From: Vibrio cortegadensis
GTDB taxonomy: Bacteria > Pseudomonadota > Gammaproteobacteria > Enterobacterales > Vibrionaceae
DNA: 64,000 nucleotides
Assembly: GCF_024347395.1 (NCBI RefSeq)
Contig: NZ_AP025475.1
Location: 20,137 to 84,136, forward strand
Reading direction: 5' to 3'
Both the position numbers and the translations under genes were made by a program. This document shows positions 11,815 through 21,766 of this stretch, piece after piece. Position 1 is the stretch's first letter, and the number at the start of each line of letters is the position of its first letter. The notes beneath the pieces were generated by a model that saw only the letters and a program-made list of their open reading frames with translations, was not told the DNA's origin and made no database searches.

Positions 11815-12408
11815 GAATATGATGGGTGATCACTGTCAGATGCAGAAAACAACTCTCAAAGAGGGCAGAATTAGCCAAGGCAGCTGGTAGTTCCATAACC
11901 ATGGTTTCAAATGGGAAGCCGGAATGACTAGGAATAGAGTATGCAGCCAAGATATGGCTTAGACATATCGTTGATCTGGTTTACATATTTACGGTGGGGA
12001 TTAACTCATACGCACAGTACAACAAAGATACCAATCGTTGGGAACATGTGGGGACCAAGGCAAGGAATGGTTCAACTTAGACTTCCTGCAGGTGACAGCT
12101 ATATAGACTTTCGGCAAAAGGTCCGGAATGTGTACCCCCAAAGTTATAGGGGATGTATGGCTCCGAGGAATGTTATTGGAAGGTGAAGCTGGCCCAGTAG
12201 GTGATCCTGACAGGCCCAGCAGCAGGTGAGGGGTTGTCCCGATTAGTGGCGATAACATTAGTTAAAACGATTAGCAGCTATCAGAAACGGGCAGATATTT
12301 CACCGTGTTTAATAATGGCTATTCCAGAATGACTTTCGTTATCTGAGGAATTAATCTTGTATTCACCCTGTGATAGGCAAGATCGAGGCAAAATTAAGAC
12401 AGCCCTAG
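11815..12408 (+). pseudogene. Mirror copy of CI-like repressor, degraded
   Basis: Counterpart of 25736-26359. Start and stop contexts are recognisable; at least a dozen indels fall between them. Confidence 0.65.
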
Positions 12409-12726
12409 ATGTAAACCTGGAGTTTGGCCTTGTCAATCCCATGTTTAGATCGTTTGTTTACTATTGTGGCTTAGTGAACGTTCGGGGACATGGTGACAAA
12501 TATTTTTTCTCTTACGAAAATTACTATGTAACTGATTTTTAAAAATTTTACAAATTGCAGATGCAAAAAGCCGGTTGTGGCGACCGACTTGGGCACTGAA
12601 CAACTGAACGAAAAATGAAACAATCTTCTCCATTTGTTTTAATTCTGGCGATACTTGCGTGCGCGCAACTGAAATTTTGCCTTTATTGCAAAATTTGCTC
12701 GTTAATGCTATCTGCCGGGACATTAG

Positions 12727-15700
12727 ATGAACCATTTAGAGGAATTAACATTAATAGAAGTTGAAGAAGCACTAAGCTATATCAACCTGCTGCTACTGGA
12801 ACTGGTCTAAAGTTGACGCTCCTCTATTCTGAGCACGGCGAAAATGCCCGTGTTCTCCTAGTCCCTGAAAGATCAGGGCGAATTACCTACAACAAAGAAA
12901 GGAATTCAAAGTTGGTGGAAGAACTTTCAACCATTACTAAAAAACCTCTTTCGGCTCATTTATTTATGAAGCAACGAGCGGGTTTGGAAACCTGAAGCGT
13001 AGGAGCAATGCTGCAGAAGAGAAGCAGCAGCTTCAAAGATGGGTCAAAAACGTCTGCTTTGGCGGCGGGAGAAAAACGCGAACTGGCTGGAGCAAAGCGC
13101 AATGGACCGAACTGGAAAAAAGAGCACCACGAATTCAAAAGCTGATGCGCTCAATTTGGGGTTATATGCAGAAAACAAATGACCGACAGGCTCGATTCGT
13201 TGACGTTCAGCAGGTTACGACAAATGCCAGCGCCCATTCTTGAAGCGGCCTGTCACGATGAACTATTTAACCAAGGAATTGCTTCTGCGGTTATGAAAAG
13301 ATATCGACAAGCACCAAATAGAACGGCAGCAAATAAATTCTTCAGTGATGAAAGCCCGAACTGATATCGGGTTTTGTACGTTTTGGTAAGGATTAGGTCC
13401 ACGGTCACTGAAGCGTGTGACATTTGTCGGTGGTCTTGCAGATGCTTATGCTGCGCACCTTACTAGCGGTGAAGTGGTTATTTCACCAGTTGGTGAGGGT
13501 AACATTCCTCATATAATTGAATTACTTCAAGAAAAAGCACCGACATTGAATTTATTGCCGCACCCGATAATGACAAAACAGGTTGGGAAATGATTGAGCG
13601 TGCCGGCGGCTTCGACGACGCCACAAGCGGAAGGTAAAGACTGGAGCGACGTTTATATTACGAGGGCGATTTGTGCTTCAGTAAGCCAGCCGAACAACGC
13701 GAGAGGCTTTCAAACTCTAGCCAAATACCGATACCTACAAAGCCGAGATTCGCAAAGGTTTGAACCTCCCGAAATCAGGCATGGGTACGGGGCAAATCAA
13801 CGACGGTTCAAAAGTTCATTAGACAGAACCCGCAGCAAAAACTCTAATCGTTTCGTCACCGTCGCCGCTGGCTGTCACTGTACCAGTATCAATGATGAAA
13901 AGTATCCAGTTGAGTATTACGAAGACCCAATCATCAAAGATTCAGGTAAAGATTGATGCCAATATGGCTCTGAGATCAGCAAATATTTGTTGTTTGCTCG
14001 GTTGATTCACACCGTTTAGCTGGCTCGCCGACGGGATGCGGTTTTGCCGATGAAATGAACAGAACCCAGCCACTACTTTCGCAGAAACTGGCCGATTCGG
14101 TGAGCACGCCTAGCTACCTGGCACTGCACTCATCATTCAGACTATCAGATCCTCAGATGATGTCACCTTCGGTGATTTAACCAAGTCGTTCTGGCAATCG
14201 TATTGGCCTGCACTCCGGTTTCATTTATGACAACCAATCACAAACAGGCAAAGACGAAAACGGCACACCTAAAAGCTGGTTTTCACGAGTCAAAAGCACA
14301 CTTAACCGAGGTAAATGCAGCAGTTACGGCCAAAGGCAAACGTTATTTTACGCGAACTTCAAAGCGGAAGAAAACGCAGCGACTGCAGCCGAACAAGAAC
14401 GCGAGCGAGATATACGCCGGCAAAGTTTTAGCGCGCACGCCGACGTTACGATCAGAAGATGTTGCTACGGCATTGCAAAAGATATTAATGCGGTAGTGCC
14501 GACCCGGATGGAATTATCGCCAGCCCAACGCTTGGTACCGATTTGATATTAGCGCCAACTGTCACCAGTTCGATAAAGACTATTGGTTTCATCGTCGTCG
14601 TTGGCACAGCGAAGAGGGCCACCGCGTTTAAACCGCGCGCGTAACATTACCGAGTTTCATGCCTGCTGGGATCCGGCAGAACGCGAAAACCAACCGACTT
14701 CGACACATTCCACAGCAAACTTATTGATGAAGTATTGCCGAGACAATGAAAGCGTTAGCCATTGATCCATCAACCGGCGAATACACATCACGCAACCACT
14801 TTTGAATGGCTTTACCGCAGAAGTTAAAGCAAAGCAAAACCTTTCTAAAAACCGTTATAAAGTCGCCATTGAGCTGGCCGAGATGATGGCTATCAAATCA
14901 TTATGTCGCCAAAATGAAAATGGCAGCGACCATGGGTGCAATAACCAGCAAATGAACGAACGCCAGCGCGAATTATTACGCGAGATTGGTGAGGCGCCAG
15001 TAAACATGAAGATTCGACAACATGATGATGAACGGTGAAAACCACCATCCGTTGAGATTGCCAAATTCCAAAGTGGTTCACGACTTCAAACCTAGACGAC
15101 GACGACGACGACGAGCCGATGCCTATACACCGGCGAAAGAACTTTATAAAGAGTTTGAACAACCAGGTGAAAATGCAGAACTTAATCAATAACGCCGACG
15201 CGCCACCAATCGAATCGCCAGAAGAAGACGACTTCGCACCAGCTTTCATCAAGAAAAAAACGCTATGTTAATTCAATCAAGCGCCCTGCTTGCGAACGTT
15301 ACCAAAAAACAACGAAAAGCAGCGATACCAAAGATGGCAGCACGCGAGAAAGCCGAGTGAGCTGGCGTCACCTTTCTCGCCGCCGCGCCACATGATCGCC
15401 AGCCGCTGCGTTGCCGGCACGATGAGTTGAATACAACGGCAAAAAATGGACCGCGGAAGAAAACAAAGAACTGGCCCATGGCTAAAGCAGAAGAAGAACA
15501 AAGACCGCCTGTTCAAATAAAACATCACGGTTGGTAAAAACCACCAACACACCAAAAACCCATGCCAGTGGCTAAACAATACCGCGCTCGTTTGGCGCCG
15601 CCAGCTGCCGCTGGCAAACGCCGCACCAAAGCGTAAAAGCCGTCAATGTTTACTTTGCCGATACAAACGCATGGACGGCGTTCGTGCGCTTGAGCCGATA

Positions 15701-16253
15701 CCGAGGCATTGAAGCCAGCATGGAAGATCACGATCCAGTCGATTTGAAGACGCCGACTAATAGCGCGAACAATTACATTGACCAATCAACAAGGGCGACT
15801 TCAAGCCAGGTTGGAACATCTTATTTAATAAGATGGACAAGCAATGTGTACGTGGCGGCCGGCAGAGCTTTCGCGATGAACCGGCGCAAGCATTTCCGCT
15901 CAAATGCGACCGCTTTGATGATCAGGCGATCGAAAAACCGATCCACCCTCGCCAACAGTTTTATATAAATCAACGCAAAAAAATCACCATTTTCATACCA
16001 AGATGCTGCTGCGATAGGGGCCTGTCGTAGAGGAGGAAGAGAAGATCCAAAAATTCAAAATCATCATCCATCCGCTCAGACCAGCACGCAACACCGCAAG
16101 ATTTGCCGAATTGGCGGCGCTTTTCAGCCGCGAACAAGCACAAATTGCCGTCGATAAGGTTTGCACTTGGCGGAGAAAGAGGGCTTAGAAGTACCAGCAA
16201 CGCAGAGGGGCCGGCTCAAAACGAGATATTTTCAGCCGGCGAGGCCTGGCGAT
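12727..16253 (+). pseudogene. Mirror copy of repA, heavily degraded
   Basis: Counterpart of 21766-25404, about 110 bases shorter than the original. Short frames match RepA piecemeal (for example around 13594 and 14203). Many low-complexity errors occur, such as a run of GAC repeats near 15100 where the original reads GACGCGACTGACGACGAG. Confidence 0.8.
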
Positions 16254-16800
16254 GAGTCAATCAAATGTAATACCAAATTTCGTTAGCGGCAGATGAAGAA
16301 GAAAAGAAAGAAGCCGAGCGCGCGAGTGAGCGATCGAGACAGCGCATTACGCGCAAAGCGTTAAAGATTGAAGCGGCGATGTTATGCGCGGTGCATGCAG
16401 TCAAGTTTATTGCCGGCCGGCTTCGGCCGTACTATTGTTTATCAACGGGGACATATTAAGCGCAGCCTGGTAAAAATAGAAAGAAAGCAGAATCAGAAAG
16501 TCAGCAGGTAGGGCAAAAAGTCGTAGACATCGCAATGGGATGAGGTTTGGTCACCGCGAACATCCTTTCATTAATGGCGAAATCAAGTTTGTTTCCCGGT
16601 AACTGTGGTGGCGTGGTAACGATTGCAATGATGATGAGTATAAGAGGCTTCATACCGTAGATGGAAAACCTTGCCGGGCATTGAAAAGCCCATAATAAAG
16701 AAGTCGAAAGCACAGCCAGGCCGGTTCATTATAAGTTATTTCACCGATGGCCCCTAACCGGGTAAAACGGTAAAGCAGGCAGCGGCAGAAGCTTCACGAT
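16254..16800 (+). pseudogene. Mirror copies of 41-residue peptide and membrane protein, degraded
   Basis: Counterparts of 21641-21766 and 21205-21636. The ATG contexts near 16252 and 16384 are recognisable but neither frame is intact. Confidence 0.55.
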
Positions 16801-16863
16801 AATAGTTTTCAACGTAATTCGTGATGATAAGAAAGGCCGGGGCCATCCCAGCCTTTTGTTTTG

Positions 16864-18786
16864 TTACCGCCAGTATTTTGAATCGCTTGCCGTAATTCAC
16901 CAGCGCAGCGTTCATTATTTTCTTTTCACCCGGCCCCACGTAAAAGAACGATGGTACCGCGATGCTCAAGATCCACCGCCGTCTTTTCATGGCGCTTATC
17001 ATTGCTTTTTCGGCAACTTGCACAAAATTCGTATTCTTTTCAAAGCATGCATAGCCAGCATGGCGTTGTCAGCCGTTCACAGTGAAGTCAAAATCAAAAC
17101 CGCGATAGTTCATCGAAACGAGTCAGCAGCCATTATCCAAAGCGCGAGCGGCGAACTTTTTTTCCGGGTTTAACTGGTTTTTTTCAGTTTCGGTTTGGTT
17201 TGTTTTTTTTTTTCAGGCTTTAGTTCCGGTTTCCGGTGAAAGTCAACTTCGCTTCAATAGTGTCGAGCGTAATTTCAACGATAGAGCCGACGACGATGGC
17301 CATGTATTTTCGATGGCGGCATAGTTACCACCAAAATAGACTTCGATGGTTCTTTTTTTTTCAATGTCAGATCCCGCTGATTAGCTTTTTAACGTTTTCA
17401 TGCATCTGGCCAGCCAGCTTTTGAGCGACTATATTCACGGCTATCAAATCAAGGCAGCGGTCAGGCCGCCGCCACGATGCTTCGCATTTTCGACCAGCTT
17501 CCAGTATTTTAAATTGTTTATAGTGAGCTTGGGCTTTTGATCTTGAATGGCCAAGTAGTGTTTGAAAGAACATATCCGATCAACGTTAGCCCATCGCTTA
17601 TCTTCATCAAAAATAGCTTAAAACAAACAGCCGCGTAGATAGCACGAGTATCTTTAAACAAACCAAGAGCGATTAGGTATGCCCGTTGAAATGTTCGCCG
17701 CTTCATCATGTCACGCATGAAGTCGTTAAGATATGCCGCGGTTCTATTGTGTAACAGCTCGCCGAATTGGTAATGGCGACCGCGTCCAGTTCATCAATCA
17801 TTGATGTTACTTTCGGGTAAACGGAACGCATAGCGATTGCCGCTGAACTTTGTCAGCTTCACCAGGCTGTAGATCCGAATTTATTTTCACGGTCAACAAT
17901 CACCACGTTCCTTAAGCTTGCCCGAGAACAGCGCTTATGAGCACCAGATTTTTCAAATCCCCGAACTAGAACTTCAATAGCTCGACGGCCCGTAGCTAAT
18001 GCAATGCCAGTGGCTGGGTGCTTCCCAGTTCCAAATATCAGGGTTTACTGGTGATAGAGGAACTCACAGCGCCATGATTGATTGGGTAGTCGATATCACC
18101 GTTCGCCCTTTTTTGACAGAAGGCGCTTGTCTCAGAAGATACAGCCGCAGCAAAGAGTCCTTAACCAACCAACGCATGATTACGGGTCAATTTTGATACC
18201 TTCCAGTCAAGCTGAATAGCCGCATTATTCATCTAACAGCGCGAACAATGCTTTTTTGGCACGGTCATCTTTTTGCCGACGGGCTTTAGTCGTTGCAGCT
18301 CAGGTTTCACGCTTCAAATGATTTGCCTGTCATTGACCATGGATGCATACCGAGTGCTATTGATGTCAATCACCATCGACAGCCTTCTTCAATCGGTTCA
18401 CCTGCAGCAGTTTATCTTTCAGAGTTTTTAACAGCAAAGACGCGTAGCCTCAAGCTCTTGGTCCTGTAGCGGCTCAATAAGGTGGCAGTGAGGGTATTTT
18501 TCACCTAAGCGATCCAAAGTCACGCGCAAAGAATGGTGTAACCAACCTTTGTTAGTTTTGGTTGCGATTTAGTTAGGTATTGCGCCGTGTTATGGGTTAT
18601 ATTTATTGCGCTTATTCTTCGCTCGCGCCGTACAAGGCACGAGTGACCTTTTTGCAGCACGCTTGAACGCTTGTCTTTTTTTGCCCCGCGGCTTCGCTTT
18701 CGTTTATCTCGCCTATTTTCGAACATACTTCGATGATTTTATCGAGATCAATTTTTCGGTTCGTTTTCAATATCACTATCAATCAT
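16864..18786 (-). pseudogene. Mirror copy of protelomerase gene, heavily degraded
   Basis: Counterpart of 19110-21137, about 105 bases shorter. The longest matching frames are only 60-70 residues. Its promoter region toward the telomere is also altered. Confidence 0.8.
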
Positions 18787-18872
18787 GGTGTTCTTCCTGA
18801 CGACGGCTTTAATGCGTGTATAGCAAGATTAGAATATAATATAGTCAATCAACGTGTATATATAATAACATT

Positions 18873-19022
18873 AATGTGTGTGCAATGCATAACATAACAC
18901 AATATATCGTTACCCCTTGCACACGTGTGCTAATACTAACTATTTACGTAAATAGTTAGTATTAGCACACGTGTGCAAGGGGTAACGATATATTGTGTTA
19001 TGTTATGCATTGCACACACATT
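18873..19022. other. Left telomere: 150-bp perfect palindrome (protelomerase target)
   Basis: The axis lies between 18947 and 18948 in TTTAC|GTAAA, and both 75-base arms match perfectly. The 39 bases on either side of the axis are the same as at the right telomere (61421-61459), as expected for two hairpins made from one resolved target. Inside the arms sit the smaller palindrome GCACACGTGTGC and AT-rich steps. N15-type protelomerases cut and rejoin such palindromes into hairpins, so 18948 is read as the left end of the linear molecule. Confidence 0.92.
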
Positions 19023-19049
19023 TGTGTTATTATGTATATGCACACGTTG

Positions 19050-19078
19050 TTGACTATATTTTAATCTTGTTATATACT
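19050..19078 (+). promoter_or_regulatory. Sigma-70-type promoter of the protelomerase gene
   Basis: A -35 TTGACT at 19050-19055 and a -10 TATACT at 19073-19078 are separated by exactly 17 bases. It lies about 100 bp inside the telomere and 32 bp upstream of the start codon. GCACAC repeats flank it at 19012, 19040 and 19078, so protelomerase could bind across it; that is inference. Confidence 0.7.
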
Positions 19079-19109
19079 GCACACATTAAAGCCGTCAGGA
19101 GAGAACACC

Positions 19110-21137
19110 ATGATTGATAGTGATATTGAAAAACGAACCAGAAAAATTGATCTCGATAAAATCATCGAAGACATGTTCAAGGAAATAGGCGAGATAAACG
19201 AAAGCGATAAGCCGCAAGGGCAAAAGACCCAAGCGTTCAAGCGTGCTGCAGAAAAGGTCACTCGTGCCTTGTACGGCAAGCGAGCGAAGAATAAGCGCAA
19301 TGGTATAACCCATAACACGGCAAGCAAGTACCTAACTAAAATCCGCAACCAGGTAACAAGCAAGGGTTGGTTACACCATTCTTTGCACGTGACTTTGGAT
19401 CGCTTAGGTAAGAAATACCCTCACTGCCAACACCTTATTGAGCCGCTACAGGACCAAGAGCTTGAGGCTACGCGTCTTGCTGTTAAGGCTCTGAAAGATA
19501 AACTGCTGCAGGTGGACCGATTGAAGAAGGCTGTCGATGGTATTGACATCAATAGCACTCGGTATGCATCCATGGTCAATGACACAGCCAAATCATTTGA
19601 AGCGTGGAAACCTGAGCTGCAACGACTAAAGCCCGTCAACAAAGATGACCGTGCACACCAAAAAGAAGCATTGTTCGCGCTGTTAGATGAATGTGGCGAG
19701 CTATTCAATGACTTGGAAGGTATCAAAATTGACCATGAGATCATGCGTTGGTTGGTTAAGGACTCTTTTGCTGCAGCTGTATCTTCTGAGACAAGCGCCT
19801 TCGCTCTGTCAAAAAAGAAAGGGCAGACAATTGATATCGACTACCCAACAATCATGGCACGCTGTGAGTTCCTCCTATCACCAGTAAACCCTGATATTTG
19901 GAACTGGGAAGCACTAGCCACTGGCATTGCATTAGCTACGGGCCGTCGAGCTATTGAAGTTCTAGTTCAGGGTGAGTTTGAAAAATCTGGTACTCATAAG
20001 CTTATGTTCTCGGGCCAAGCTAAGGAACGTGGTGGTGTTGACCGTGAAAATAAATTCGAGATCTACAGCCTGGTGGAAGCTGACAAAGTTCTAGCAGCAA
20101 TCGCTATGCTCCGTTCATACCCGAAAGTAACATCAATGATTGATGAACTGGACGCGGGTCGCCATTACCAATTCAACGAGCTGGTACACAATAGAACCGC
20201 GGCATATCTTAACGACTTCATGCGTGACATGATGGAAGCAGCGAACATTTCAACGGGCATACCTAATCGCTCTTGGGTGTTTAAAGATACTCGTGCTATC
20301 TACGCGGCTGTTTGCTTTAAGCTATTTTTTGATGAAGATAAGCGATGGGCTAACGTTGATCAGGATATGTTCTTCCAAACACTACTTGGCCATTCAGATC
20401 CAAAAGCCCAAGCTCACTATAAACAATTTAAAATACTAAGAGCTGGTCAGAAGTGGGAAAGCATCGTAGCAGATGAAAAAGACCGCCTGAGCGAATTGCA
20501 ACGATTTGATAGCCATGAAGATATAGTCAGCTCAAAAGCACTGGCTAAGATGCATGAAAACGTTAAAAAGCTAATCAAGCAGGATCCTGACATTGAAATA
20601 AAGCAAAGAACCATCAAGTCTAATTTTGGTGGTAACTATGCCACCATCAGAAAATACATGGCCATCGTCGAAGAAGCTCTATCGTTTGAAACTACACTCG
20701 ACACTATCTTGAAGCGAGAGGTTGACTCACCGGAGAAGCCGGAACCTAAGCCTGAGAAAGAGAAAGAACAAACCAAACCGGAAACTGAAGAAAAACCAGT
20801 TAAACCGGAAGAAAAGCCAAAGTTCGCCGCCCCTAAGCGCTTGGATAATGGCTACTGGTTAGTTTCGATGAACTATCACGGTTTAGATTTTGACTTCACT
20901 GTGACAGCTGACAACGCCATGCTGGCTATGCATGCAGCTTGGAAAGAATACGAATTTTGTGCAAGTTTGCCGAAAAAGCCAATGATAAGCACCATAAAGA
21001 AAGACGGCTGGTGGATCGCCCAAGTAAAACATCGCGGTACCATCGTTCTTGAACACATGGGGCCAGGTAAGAAAAGCGAATATGTGAACGCTGCGCTGGT
21101 GGATTACAACAAGCGATTCGCAAAATACTGGCAGTAA
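19110..21137 (+). CDS. telN: Protelomerase (telomere resolvase)
   Basis: The protein has 675 residues, slightly longer than N15 TelN and phiKO2 TelK (about 630-640). It is a tyrosine-recombinase relative that cuts the palindromic replication junction and makes covalently closed hairpins. Visible active-site elements are G278-R279-R280 (the first catalytic Arg region) and LLGH428 followed nine residues later by Tyr437 in AHYKQF. That His-to-Tyr spacing matches the TelK His416-Tyr425 pair. A Lys/Pro/Glu-rich linker follows (about 535-570), then a C-terminal domain with repeated W-containing strands that probably binds DNA. The ATG is preceded by CAGGAGAG with good spacing and by a consensus promoter. 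It is the first gene inside the left telomere. Confidence 0.95.
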   Translation: MIDSDIEKRTRKIDLDKIIEDMFKEIGEINESDKPQGQKTQAFKRAAEKVTRALYGKRAKNKRNGITHNTASKYLTKIRNQVTSKGWLHHSLHVTLDRLGKKYPHCQHLIEPLQDQELEATRLAVKALKDKLLQVDRLKKAVDGIDINSTRYASMVNDTAKSFEAWKPELQRLKPVNKDDRAHQKEALFALLDECGELFNDLEGIKIDHEIMRWLVKDSFAAAVSSETSAFALSKKKGQTIDIDYPTIMARCEFLLSPVNPDIWNWEALATGIALATGRRAIEVLVQGEFEKSGTHKLMFSGQAKERGGVDRENKFEIYSLVEADKVLAAIAMLRSYPKVTSMIDELDAGRHYQFNELVHNRTAAYLNDFMRDMMEAANISTGIPNRSWVFKDTRAIYAAVCFKLFFDEDKRWANVDQDMFFQTLLGHSDPKAQAHYKQFKILRAGQKWESIVADEKDRLSELQRFDSHEDIVSSKALAKMHENVKKLIKQDPDIEIKQRTIKSNFGGNYATIRKYMAIVEEALSFETTLDTILKREVDSPEKPEPKPEKEKEQTKPETEEKPVKPEEKPKFAAPKRLDNGYWLVSMNYHGLDFDFTVTADNAMLAMHAAWKEYEFCASLPKKPMISTIKKDGWWIAQVKHRGTIVLEHMGPGKKSEYVNAALVDYNKRFAKYWQ

Positions 21138-21144
21138 CCAAAAC

Positions 21145-21173
21145 AAAAAGGCTGGGATAACCCCAGCCTTTTT
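21145..21173. terminator. Bidirectional terminator between protelomerase and the repA operon
   Basis: A 12-bp stem AAAAAGGCTGGG with a 5-base loop and T-rich tails on both strands. It sits between convergent genes ending at 21137 and 21205. Confidence 0.85.
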
Positions 21174-21204
21174 CTTATCCACAGATTACGTTGAAAACCT
21201 ATTA

Positions 21205-21636
21205 TCAGTAAACTTCTACCACTGCCGATACTTTTACCGTTTTACCCGTCTGGTTAGGGCCATCGGCAAGAGATAACCCCTTATAATGAAACCAGCCTGA
21301 ATAACACTTTCGACTTCTTATTATGGAGCTTTTCAAATACCCAACAGGTTTTCCATCTACAGTATGAAGCCTCTTATACTCATCATTGCAATGCCACCAC
21401 AGCCACAAGTTACCAGGAACACAAACAGTTTCACCATTAATAAGAAAAGGATATTCGCGGTAGTACCAAACCTCATCCCATGTGCGAATGTCTACGACTT
21501 TCTTTGCCCTACCCTTTGATAACTTCTGATATAGCTTTCTCTTTCTCTTATTTACCAAACTGCGCTTAATGTCGCCCCATTGAACAATAAGTACAGCCAG
21601 AGAAAAGCCAGCAATAAACACAACTACATACCACAT
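21205..21636 (-). CDS. Small membrane protein of the repA operon, unknown function
   Basis: The protein has 143 residues: one N-terminal hydrophobic segment (about residues 2-20, WYVVVFIAGFSLAVLIV), then a strongly basic stretch (KRSLVNKRKRKLYQK), then a soluble domain rich in Trp and Tyr. The likely topology is a single membrane anchor with a cytoplasmic domain. It is the last gene of the leftward repA operon and starts five bases after the preceding small gene, with no clear ribosome site, so it may be translationally coupled. I do not recognise the family. Confidence 0.65.
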   Translation of the reverse strand: MWYVVVFIAGFSLAVLIVQWGDIKRSLVNKRKRKLYQKLSKGRAKKVVDIRTWDEVWYYREYPFLINGETVCVPGNLWLWWHCNDEYKRLHTVDGKPVGYLKSSIIRSRKCYSGWFHYKGLSLADGPNQTGKTVKVSAVVEVY

Positions 21637-21640
21637 AACA

Positions 21641-21766
21641 TCACCACTTAATCTTTGCTGCTGCGCGTAAGATGCGCTGTCTCGATCGCTCCTTGCGCTC
21701 GGCTTCTTGTTCTCTTTTCTTCTTATCTGCCGCTACAGAGAACAGGTATACATTTGATTGACTCAT
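21641..21766 (-). CDS. 41-residue basic peptide overlapping repA stop
   Basis: This short frame starts at an ATGA overlap with the repA stop codon and ends just before the next gene. The peptide is hydrophobic at its N-terminus, then highly charged (KKKREQEAERKERSRQR) and probably helical. The stop-start overlap suggests translational coupling. Function is unknown. Confidence 0.5.
   Translation of the reverse strand: MSQSNVYLFSVAADKKKREQEAERKERSRQRILRAAAKIKW

Larger units (their letters stand above)
1..18947 (-). repeat. Inverted copy of the left end of the phage-plasmid (hairpin read-through)
   Basis: The whole segment is the reverse complement of 18948-38187, folded about the telomere axis between 18947 and 18948. 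Base 1 corresponds to 38187, so 19,240 source bases are represented by 18,947, a net loss of about 293 bases. Up to about 10 kb, differences are mostly single-base indels, often in homopolymers. Beyond that, substitutions and indels accumulate and coding frames are destroyed without regard to codon position. This is what low-coverage sequence read around a covalently closed hairpin would give. A real head-to-head dimer junction is the biological alternative, but it would not explain the errors. Confidence 0.93.

Noticed and set aside
15090..15120. GAC/ACG triplet repeat
   Set aside because: The matching original (about 22955-22985) has no such repeat; it is a consensus error in the noisy mirror.
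12727..16253. A second, divergent replication gene
   Set aside because: It follows repA base for base in reverse order with random indels; no independent conserved frame remains, so it is not a paralogue.
18870..19030. An intrinsic terminator or cruciform-type replication origin
   Set aside because: The palindrome is too long, lacks T runs and is matched by one with the same core at 61460 beside a second mirror copy; telomere is the better explanation.
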